From the NCBI GenBank assembly GCA_023954375.1, contig JAMLIC010000029.1, positions 1 to 64,000 of the forward strand: DNA of 64,000 nucleotides, given 5' to 3'. The translations under genes were made by a program, and so were the position numbers. Below are positions 1 to 7,047 of this stretch, in pieces; position 1 is the first letter of the stretch, and each line of letters starts with the position of its first letter. This stretch comes from Planctomycetota bacterium (GTDB taxonomy: Bacteria; Planctomycetota; J058). The notes beneath the pieces were generated by a model. It made no database searches. It saw only the letters and a list, made by a program, of their open reading frames with translations, and was not told the DNA's origin.

Positions 1-165
1 CCGCTCAGGCTCGGTCGGCGGCCCTCAGGCCGCCTTCCCTCGCCTTCGCGCCGCATCGCCTCGCCCTCCTCGCCCTCGCCTGGCGCTCATGCTGCGAACG
101 CCCGGGGCGGTGTGCTCGGGGGCGCTGGGGCGTCCTCTGACGGACCGAGTTCGCGGCGACGCCAC
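1..165. repeat. dispersed repeat, copy 1
   Basis: This stretch closely matches about 29280-29440 in the same orientation, including the shared block CCGCCTTCCCTCGCCTTCGC and a short CGGCGGCC/GGCCGCC hairpin. Neither copy has a convincing reading frame. The window edge may cut this copy. The second copy lies directly after the 3' end of the group II intron, so the sequence is probably a dispersed element or element remnant. Confidence 0.6.
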
Positions 166-595
166 CGTCCTCCTCGCCCTGAATGATGAGCGGGACGAAG
201 CAGCACGTAGGCGAGGCCGAGGCCGAGGCGGGGCGGGGCGTGCGCGGCCGGTGTCGATCGCCTGATCCTGGCGGCCGCCCGCGTGACGGTGCAACCGCCA
301 AGAACGACCGAAAACAGGCCAGGATTGCGGGCAGGCTACGTCTTCCCACCGAAACTCGCTCCGCCACACCGCCAAGGCAAAGAATTGAACCGCCAAGACG
401 CGCCAAGACGCCACTCGGGCGAGCGCCAAGGGGTGGGAGATGCTCCGCCGCAAGTTCTTCGTTCTTACCTACTTTCCTTCCTTCGCGCGCGCGCACGCGG
501 GGACCCGCGAAGCGGGTCCCGCGTGCGGGCGTGGCGTCTTGGCGGTTCAATTCTTCTTCTTCTGCCAACTTTGCGGTGCTCGTGAATGATCCCGG
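166..595. other. non-coding interval with nested palindromes
   Basis: No supportable gene is seen between the dispersed repeat and the kinase stop codon. It contains an inverted repeat built on GAATTGAACCGCCAAGACGC (about 380-401 and 534-555). Between those arms lies a strong hairpin (GGACCCGC/GCGGGTCC, about 500-522). Base composition is less GC-rich than the flanking genes. Confidence 0.6.
380..555. repeat. nested palindromic intergenic element
   Basis: Two inverted copies of a 22-base segment containing TTGAACCGCCAAGACGC lie at 380-401 and 534-555. The left copy is followed by a second partial GCCAAGACGC unit. A GGACCCGC/GCGGGTCC hairpin sits inside. This layout resembles REP/MITE-like palindromes. 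It lies downstream of the leftward kinase gene, so it could also affect its transcript end. Confidence 0.55.
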
Positions 596-2317
596 CTAGA
601 ACCGGCGCGACTCGTCGCGTCGGCGGGCGGCCTCGAACAGGAGCGCCTTGGCGTCCTGGTCGATCGTCGGCACGAACCCCTTCGGCAGGTCCGGCGAGAA
701 GTCGAAGCGGCCTGCCTGGCTCAGGATCACCTCCATGGCCGCGGGCACGTCGCGCTTCCCGTCGCTCGTCACGGCCGCGCGGATCCGGCCCTCGACGAAG
801 GCCAGGTGCCCTTCGAGCCGCGGCTGGTCGGCGCGGACCGCGAGCACGCCGGTCTTGCGGTTCTCGCCGATCATCTGCAGGAACTCGACGAGCTCGTCGC
901 GGGCGAAGGCGCCGCTCATCCCCCCTGGGCGCGGCGGCGCGTCGCCTCGCCAGGTGGCGCCGACCTCGCCCGGGCGCAGGCGCAGGAGGAGCTCCGGGTC
1001 GCCGGAGAAGCCGGGCACGCCCATGAGGTCGGCGATCGTGGCCCCGAGCTCCGCCTCGAGCTCCGACGCGTGCTGGAACCGGTCCTCGGGGCGCGGCGCC
1101 ATGGCCCGGGCCAGCAGGCGGCCGAGCCGCGGCGGCAGCTCGGCCTTGGTCGGGTCGAACGGCGGCAGGGTGCCGTTGATCACGGCGCTCATCAGCTCGA
1201 GCTCGTTCTTGCCCGAGTAGGGGGGCTTGCCCGTGAGCGCGTGGAAGAGCGTCGCGCCGAGCGAGTAGAGGTCGGCGCGGTGGTCGGCCGAGCGCGCGTT
1301 CTTCACCTGCTCGGGCGGCATGTAGCGCACCGTCCCGAGCGTCTCCTCGGGCCCGGTCATGTTGCCCGTGATCGACCACAGGTCCTTGGCGAGCCCGAAG
1401 TCCGCGACCTTCGGCATGCCGTCGGGCGTGACGACGATCCCGCCCGGCTTGAGGTCGCGGTGCACGATCCCCTGCTTGTGCGCCGCCGCGAGCGCGCGCG
1501 TGACGTGGAGCCCGAGCCGCAGGGCGTCGGGGAGCGCGAGCGGGCCCAGGCGCTCGATCTGGCTGAGGAGCAGCTCGCCCTCGGCGTGCTCCATGACGAT
1601 GTAGATGCAGTCGCGGGCGTGGCGGATGTCGTAGACCTCGATCACGGCGGGGTGGCGGACCTTCGCCGCCGCCTTGGCCTCGGTCTGGAAGCGGGCCACC
1701 TTCTTCTGCGACACCCCCGACACGAGCGGGAGCGCCTTCACCGCCACGAGCGTGTCGAGCCCGATGCGCCGGGCCCGGAAGACGGGCACGATCCCCGACG
1801 AGAGCGGCGTCCGCCCCTCGACGGCGTAGCCCTCCTGCCGCAGGACCTCGATGAGCTGCTGCTCGGCCTGGTTGAAGCTCTCGTGCTTGAGCAAGGACGA
1901 GCACTCGGGGCAGAGGAAGTGCTTGCCCATCTCGAAGACGGCCCCCTCCTCGCAGCGGGCCATGGAGACGAGCCGGTTGCACCGCTCGCAGCGCAGGTCG
2001 AGGTCGGGCGTGGCTGCGGCGTCGAAGTCGACGCGGATCGCGATCCCGCCGACCTGGATGATGTCGCCCGGCCGCAGCAGCGCCTCCTTGATGCGCTGGC
2101 CGTTCACGAACGTGCCGTTGGCGGAGTTCAGGTCCTCGAGCTGCAGCCCCTTGCCGGTGAGGCGCAGCGCGCAGTGCATGCGCGAGAGGCGCGGCGAGTT
2201 GACGTACAGCTCGGCGCGCTCGGAGCGGCCGACGGTCACGCCGGGGCCGTTCTCCTGCATGTCGAAGCGCCGCGCTCCGGTCCCGGCCGTGAAGGTCACG
2301 GAGCAGGTCCGCGCCAT
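596..2317 (-). CDS. FHA-domain Ser/Thr protein kinase with DUF4388
   Basis: A 573-residue predicted cytoplasmic signalling kinase. An FHA domain (about residues 25-95, with GRSERAE and SANGTFVNG) should bind phosphothreonine. A four-cysteine zinc knuckle follows (CERC at 110-113, CPEC at 136-139). The kinase domain spans about 170-440, with the VAVK lysine near 194, HRD at 286-288 and DFG near 306. A DUF4388/PATAN-like domain ends the protein. The catalytic loop reads HRDLKPGG, so the usual metal-binding Asn is Gly and activity may be altered or lost. I chose ATG 2317 because the FHA fold begins right after it and GAGGA lies upstream. It lies 59 nt downstream of the radical-SAM gene on the same strand. 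Confidence 0.9.
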   Translation of the reverse strand: MARTCSVTFTAGTGARRFDMQENGPGVTVGRSERAELYVNSPRLSRMHCALRLTGKGLQLEDLNSANGTFVNGQRIKEALLRPGDIIQVGGIAIRVDFDAAATPDLDLRCERCNRLVSMARCEEGAVFEMGKHFLCPECSSLLKHESFNQAEQQLIEVLRQEGYAVEGRTPLSSGIVPVFRARRIGLDTLVAVKALPLVSGVSQKKVARFQTEAKAAAKVRHPAVIEVYDIRHARDCIYIVMEHAEGELLLSQIERLGPLALPDALRLGLHVTRALAAAHKQGIVHRDLKPGGIVVTPDGMPKVADFGLAKDLWSITGNMTGPEETLGTVRYMPPEQVKNARSADHRADLYSLGATLFHALTGKPPYSGKNELELMSAVINGTLPPFDPTKAELPPRLGRLLARAMAPRPEDRFQHASELEAELGATIADLMGVPGFSGDPELLLRLRPGEVGATWRGDAPPRPGGMSGAFARDELVEFLQMIGENRKTGVLAVRADQPRLEGHLAFVEGRIRAAVTSDGKRDVPAAMEVILSQAGRFDFSPDLPKGFVPTIDQDAKALLFEAARRRDESRRF

Positions 2318-2376
2318 CCTGCATGTCCTCGGCCGGTAGCTTATTGGGCCGCGGCGGCCCAAGCAAACGGCTCGCG

Positions 2377-3669
2377 TCAGCCGCCCCCGGCCGGGCCCGG
2401 GTCGCCCGCCCAGGGCCGGGCCGCACGCCGCCGCGCCGACAGGTCCGGGTCGTCGTCCCCCGCCAGGTCGGCGGCCAGGGCGGCCAGGTCGGGGGGGAGG
2501 TCCTCGAAGACCACCCGCCCGTCGCTCCCAATGCGGATCGTCGACTCGAAGGCGACCGCTGGAGATGCGGCGCGCTCGTCACCGTCCGGGGTGCCCGCGT
2601 CCGGCGGCGGTAGCGGGCCGGGGCCCTCGAGGTCGAGGCCGAGGGCCCGGGCGTGCTCGCGCGCGCGGGCCACCTCGTCGGCCGTGACCCGCCGGTCCCA
2701 GGCCGTCCCGCGGACCTCCGGCAACGGCTCGTACTGCCCCATGACGTTCACCCGCGCGCCGGGCAGGTGGGCCGCGAGCCAGTCGAGCGCCGGCAGGGCG
2801 CAGCAGTCGACGTGACCCGGGAGGACGAGGTGGCGCACGATCAGCCAGGCCTCGGCGCGCACCCGCCGGAGGTTGTCGTGGACGACCTCCAGCGAGGCGG
2901 GCACGGCGGAGCCGGCGCGCGCGCAGCGCTCGCTCCCGTACTTCAGGTCCGCCACGTAGGCGCACACGAGCCCCTCGAGCAGGTCGTGCGCCTCTGGGGT
3001 GGCGCTCATGTTGCTGTTCCACACCACCGGGACGCTCGCGCGCGTCAGGGCGAGGACCCGCGCGATCCCCGGCAGGTTCACGTCGGGGAGCCCGCCCACG
3101 AACGTGAGCGAGCGCGCGCCCTCGGCGCGTCGCGCGTCGATCGAGCGGGCCACGCGCTCGAGCGCCACCTCCGGGTCGGTCTCCGGCCGCTCGACGTGGG
3201 CCCAGTCGGAGCAGTAGGCGCAGCGCCAGTTGCACCCCGAGAGCCAGAGGGTGTGCGTCGGCACGAGCTCGAGCTCCTCGCCCAGGTGCACGATGTCGCG
3301 GTAGACGCGCAGGCCCGCGCCGAGCCCGCAGCGGCCGGTCTCGCCCGCGAGGCGGTCGACCGGGCAGCGCAGGTGGCACAGCCGGCACGGCGCCAGGAGC
3401 CGGGTGGCGAGCTCGACCTTGAGGTCGAGCAGGCTGGCCTCGCCGGCGGGCGGCGTGGTCGCCGCCAGGGCGCGCCCCTCGTCGCGCGCGAGCGCCGCCC
3501 GGTAGCCCTCCATGGCCTCGGCGTGGCGGCGGAACAGGTCGCCCTCGGGCAGCGAGGCCAGCTCCCCGCGCGTGAGGTCCGTGCGCGCGGCGCGCGCGAG
3601 CACGAACGCCGCCGGGGCGAGGCCCACGGCCCGGCGGCGGAAGAGGGCGTAGGAGGCGGGGTCGACCAC
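2377..3669 (-). CDS. radical SAM protein, PflA/PflX-like
   Basis: About 430 residues. It has the CNWRCAYC motif (CX3CX2C) that binds the radical-SAM 4Fe-4S cluster. Before it is an extra cysteine cluster (CRLCHLRCPVDRLAGETGRC) typical of the uncharacterised PflX/COG1313 branch of PflA-like activating enzymes. The partner glycyl-radical enzyme is not visible nearby. The C-terminal 60 residues are acidic and outside the family core. The start is GTG 3669; there is no clear Shine-Dalgarno, but a TAGACT -10 sits 8 nt upstream. The FHA kinase follows on the same strand. Substrate unknown. Confidence 0.8.
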   Translation of the reverse strand: MVDPASYALFRRRAVGLAPAAFVLARAARTDLTRGELASLPEGDLFRRHAEAMEGYRAALARDEGRALAATTPPAGEASLLDLKVELATRLLAPCRLCHLRCPVDRLAGETGRCGLGAGLRVYRDIVHLGEELELVPTHTLWLSGCNWRCAYCSDWAHVERPETDPEVALERVARSIDARRAEGARSLTFVGGLPDVNLPGIARVLALTRASVPVVWNSNMSATPEAHDLLEGLVCAYVADLKYGSERCARAGSAVPASLEVVHDNLRRVRAEAWLIVRHLVLPGHVDCCALPALDWLAAHLPGARVNVMGQYEPLPEVRGTAWDRRVTADEVARAREHARALGLDLEGPGPLPPPDAGTPDGDERAASPAVAFESTIRIGSDGRVVFEDLPPDLAALAADLAGDDDPDLSARRRAARPWAGDPGPAGGG

Positions 3670-3677
3670 CGGAGGGC

Positions 3678-3683
3678 AGTCTA
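3678..3683 (-). promoter_or_regulatory. TAGACT -10, near-leaderless radical SAM gene
   Basis: TAGACT on the minus strand ends 8 nt before GTG 3669. No Shine-Dalgarno lies between. The same hexamer is used by three of the four rRNA promoters in this window. Confidence 0.5.
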
Positions 3684-3810
3684 CCTGTCGCGCGCGCGAG
3701 GGCCGCCCGCGTGACCGCGCGCCGCAGGACTCCTGGCTCGTGTGCGCCCCCGGCCGCGGACCCTCCCGCCCTGCTTCGGCGGCCCACCGACACCGGGGCG
3801 CGCGCGGCGC

Positions 3811-3816
3811 TATCCT
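3811..3816 (+). promoter_or_regulatory. TATCCT -10, leaderless propeller gene
   Basis: TATCCT preceded by GC, exactly 6 nt before the GTG at 3823. Transcription would start at or within a base of the start codon. A weak -35-like CCGACA lies 18 nt upstream. No Shine-Dalgarno is present. Confidence 0.6.
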
Positions 3817-3822
3817 CCTCGT

Positions 3823-4872
3823 GTGGCCGACGAGGGGCTGAGGCGACTCGAGCGCGAGGCGGCGCAGGGCGACCCGCAGGCGGCGGCGCGCCTGGCGCGC
3901 GAGCGGGCGCGGGTCGGGCAAGCGCGCGCGTGGGCGCTGGCGGACACGTGGCCGCTCGAGGAGAGGGCGCGCGCGCACGACGTGCTGTTCACGCCGGACG
4001 GCGACCTGCTCCTCGTGGACGCGAAGGGGGTGCGTTCGCTCGACCCGAGCACGGGGGCGCTCCGACGCGCGGTCCGCCGGGCCGCCTGGCGAGTCATGGC
4101 GGGCGTGGCGCTCTGGGAGGGGCGGCAGGCGCCCGCGGGCGCCTCGGAGAGCAAGCTGTCGGTCGGCGGCGGGATCAGGGTGCGCCCGCGGGTGCGTCTC
4201 GTCATGGGCGAGGGCCGGACGTCGGGCGGCGGCGCCTCGACGGTCGAGGTGGTGAACCTGCCCGGGCTCAGCCGACCCCGCACGCTGCTCGCCTCCTTGG
4301 AGGGGGGCGTCGACGCCCTCGCCGCCGCCGGGGACGTGGTCGTCGCGGCCTCGGGCGAGGCCGTCCGCGCCTGGCGCGAGGGGGGCGGGGTCACGAGGTG
4401 GCGCCACCCCGAGCGCGTGCGCGCCCTGGCGATCGACGCGGTTGGCCGGCGCGTCCTCGTCGTGGGCGAGCGCACGGCGATCGTCCGGGACCCGGCGCAA
4501 ATCGACGACGTGGCCAGCCTCGCGCTGGACACCCCTCCCCTGCCCACGTGCGCCGTCACCGCCGACGGCGCGCTGGCGGTCACGGCGACCTCTGACGCCG
4601 TCCATGTCTGGGACACCGGGACCGGTCAGCGGGTGCAGCGCCTTCCCTGCGAGGGCCTGCGCCGGGTGACCCTCGCCCGGAGCGGGGCTCGAAGCGGGGC
4701 CCTCCTCGCCGTTCACGCCGATCGGGTGAGCCTGCTGGATGTCGGCTCCGGGCGCCATCTGGGCACGACGCCGCCCGTCGCGTCGGCCGTCGTCGCCGCG
4801 GCCCTCGACCCGACCGAGCGACTGCTCGTGGCGCTCAACCCGACCCGGGTGTGGACCTTCCGCCCGGCCTGA
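3823..4872 (+). CDS. WD40-like beta-propeller protein
   Basis: A 349-residue protein. Residues 1-35 form an Ala/Arg-rich helix of the kind often seen before repeat domains in planctomycetes. The rest is a run of beta-propeller-like blades; the clearest, near the C-terminus, ends VHVWDTGTGQ. No signal peptide or membrane segment and no catalytic motif is seen, so a scaffold role is an inference. GTG 3823 is preferred over upstream in-frame starts because it lies 6 nt after a TATCCT -10 box. It is divergent from the radical-SAM gene. Confidence 0.7.
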   Translation: MADEGLRRLEREAAQGDPQAAARLARERARVGQARAWALADTWPLEERARAHDVLFTPDGDLLLVDAKGVRSLDPSTGALRRAVRRAAWRVMAGVALWEGRQAPAGASESKLSVGGGIRVRPRVRLVMGEGRTSGGGASTVEVVNLPGLSRPRTLLASLEGGVDALAAAGDVVVAASGEAVRAWREGGGVTRWRHPERVRALAIDAVGRRVLVVGERTAIVRDPAQIDDVASLALDTPPLPTCAVTADGALAVTATSDAVHVWDTGTGQRVQRLPCEGLRRVTLARSGARSGALLAVHADRVSLLDVGSGRHLGTTPPVASAVVAAALDPTERLLVALNPTRVWTFRPA

Positions 4873-5171
4873 CCTGTGCGGCTGCCGCCCTCCGGAGGGG
4901 GGCCGGATCGGCCGCAGGGCGCGCGCGCCCGCGCGCAGCCGAGCGCGGCGCTCGCGCGCACGCACCACACCCGGCCGCGCGCACGTCGCGCGCGCCCCGC
5001 GCCCTCTCCGGGGCCGCCGCTGAGACCGAGTTGTCAAAGACCGGGGATCCCGAACCCGAACGAGAGACTAACACCCGGGTCCGACATCCCCGGACGCCCC
5101 CCGCGGACGAACGGGCTTTGACGCCCGGCGCCGCCTCGGGCTACCATCCGGCCCTTCCCCGGAGGACCGCC
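4873..5171. other. intergenic region with ligase promoter
   Basis: No gene is seen. The first part is an extremely GC-rich CG-alternating tract. The second half is less GC-rich and holds a sigma70-type promoter and the ribosome binding site for the acyl-CoA ligase. Confidence 0.6.
5118..5147 (+). promoter_or_regulatory. sigma70-type promoter of acyl-CoA ligase
   Basis: TTGACG (5118-5123) and TACCAT (5142-5147) are separated by 18 nt and lie 24 nt upstream of the ligase ATG. A GGAGGA Shine-Dalgarno follows at about 5161. This is one of the clearest -35/-10 pairs in the window. Confidence 0.7.
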
Positions 5172-7043
5172 ATGGCCACCCAGACCGCCGCCCCGACCGC
5201 CACCGGCGCGCTGACCCTCAACCACCTCTTCGCGCAACGCGTCACGACCTCGGGCGACCGCGTCGCGCTCCGCCGCAAGGTCCAGGGGACGTGGACCGAC
5301 ATCACGTGGCGCGGCTACCGCGACGGCGCGCGCAAGGTCGGCCTCTCGCTCCTGGCGCTCGGCCTCGGCCGCGGCGACGCCGTGGCGATCTTGAGCGAGA
5401 CCCGCGCCGAGTGGTCGTTCTGCGACCTCGGGATCCTCGGGATCGGCGGGATCACCGTGCCGATCTACCACTCGAACACGGCGCCCGAGGCGGCCTACAT
5501 CCTCCAGGACTCCGACGCCCAGGCGGTGTTCGTCGAGAACCTCGAGCAGTGGGACAAGGTGCGCGGCCGCCTGGGCGAGCTGCCGAACCTCAAGAAGGTC
5601 ATCATCATCGACCCGGCCGACACGCCGAAGGTCACCGCCGCGCAGGCGCCCTGGCAGGGCGACGAGCGCGTGAGCTCCTACGAGGACTTCCTCAAGCTCT
5701 CCGACGGCCACGACCCGGAGCGCTTCGAGGAGGCGGCCCAGGCGGCGCAGCCGGGCGACGTCGTCACGTTCATCTACACGTCGGGCACGACCGGCCACCC
5801 CAAGGGCGTGATCCTCACCCACGAGAACGCGGTCGCCGAGTGCGACGCGCTGTGGGACGCCCTCGAGATCACCGACGACGAGAGCACGCTCATGTTCCTG
5901 CCGCTCGCGCACGTGTTCGCGCGCGTCCTGCACTGGATGCAGCTCAAGGCGGGCTACGTGGTCGCGTTCGCGGAGACGATCAACAAGGTCGTCGACAACA
6001 TGGGCGAGGTGCGCCCGACCTTCTTCGCCGCCGTGCCGCGCATCTACGAGAAGATCCACGGCAACGTGATGGCGAAGATCGAGGAGAACCCGCCGCTCAA
6101 GCGCCGCTACGTCCACTGGGCCCTGCGCAACGCCCTGGAGAAGGACCGCCGCCAGCGCGAGAAGGAGGGCGTGCCGCTCGGGCTGGCGATCGCCTGCGCG
6201 CTCGGGGGCCCGGCGACGGGCAAGATCAAGGGCAACCTGACGGCGCGCCTGGGCGGCCGGCTCCGCTACTTCATCTCGGGCGGCGCGCCGCTCTCGGCCG
6301 AGATCGCGGCGTTCTTCCACATGCTGGGCTATCCGATCTACGAGGGCTACGGGCTGACCGAGACGACGGCCGCGACGCACGTCAACAAGCCGGGCGCGCA
6401 CAAGATCGGCACGGTCGGGCGCGCCGTGAAGGGCGTCGAGTGCAAGATCGCGCCGGACGGCGAGATCCTCGTCCGGGGCGGCGTCGTCATGCGCGGCTAC
6501 CACAAGAAGCCGGAGGCCACCGCCGAGGTCCTGTCGCAGGACGGCTGGTTCGCGACCGGCGACGTGGGCGAGGTCGACGCGGACGGCTTCCTGCGCATCA
6601 CCGACCGCAAGAAGGACCTGATCGTCACGGCGGCGGGCAAGAACGTCGCCCCGCAGAACGTCGAGAACCACCTGAAGATGGACCGGTTCATCAGCCAGGC
6701 GGCGCTCTTCGGCGACAAGCAGCGCTTCTGCGTGGCGCTCGTGACCCTCAACATCGACGAGGTGAAGAAGCAGCTCCAGACCGAGGGCGCCGGCGCGCCC
6801 GAGGCCATGGAGGAGCTGGCGAAGCACCCGCGCGTGCGGCAGCTCGTCGAGGGCGCCGTGGCCGAGAAGAACCGCGACCTCGCCAGCTACGAGCAGGTGA
6901 AGTACTTCGAGATCCTGCCCAAGGAGTTCGACGTGGGCGACGAGCTCACGCCCAGCCTGAAGGTCAAGCGCAAGGTCGTGGCGAACAAGTACAAGGAGGT
7001 CATCGACCGCCTCTACGCCAACGCGGCGCCGGGCAAGGAGTAG
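5172..7043 (+). CDS. fadD: long-chain fatty acid--CoA ligase
   Basis: A 623-residue member of the AMP-forming acyl-CoA synthetase family. It would activate fatty acids to acyl-CoA at the cytoplasmic membrane, using ATP and CoA. The P-loop signature is YTSGTTGHPKGVILTH (about residues 200-215). Also present are YEGYGLTET and the hinge region GWFATGDVGEVDADGFLRITDRKKDLI, and the length fits the family. ATG 5172 has a GGAGGA Shine-Dalgarno 5-7 nt upstream and a matched promoter. The WD40 gene converges on it with only 4 nt between stops. Function is secure; chain-length preference is not visible. Confidence 0.92.
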   Translation: MATQTAAPTATGALTLNHLFAQRVTTSGDRVALRRKVQGTWTDITWRGYRDGARKVGLSLLALGLGRGDAVAILSETRAEWSFCDLGILGIGGITVPIYHSNTAPEAAYILQDSDAQAVFVENLEQWDKVRGRLGELPNLKKVIIIDPADTPKVTAAQAPWQGDERVSSYEDFLKLSDGHDPERFEEAAQAAQPGDVVTFIYTSGTTGHPKGVILTHENAVAECDALWDALEITDDESTLMFLPLAHVFARVLHWMQLKAGYVVAFAETINKVVDNMGEVRPTFFAAVPRIYEKIHGNVMAKIEENPPLKRRYVHWALRNALEKDRRQREKEGVPLGLAIACALGGPATGKIKGNLTARLGGRLRYFISGGAPLSAEIAAFFHMLGYPIYEGYGLTETTAATHVNKPGAHKIGTVGRAVKGVECKIAPDGEILVRGGVVMRGYHKKPEATAEVLSQDGWFATGDVGEVDADGFLRITDRKKDLIVTAAGKNVAPQNVENHLKMDRFISQAALFGDKQRFCVALVTLNIDEVKKQLQTEGAGAPEAMEELAKHPRVRQLVEGAVAEKNRDLASYEQVKYFEILPKEFDVGDELTPSLKVKRKVVANKYKEVIDRLYANAAPGKE

Positions 7044-7047
7044 CCGC

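Noticed and set aside
183..599. 138-residue open frame at the window start
   Set aside because: Runs through the inverted repeats, has Arg-rich composition and no credible start signal.
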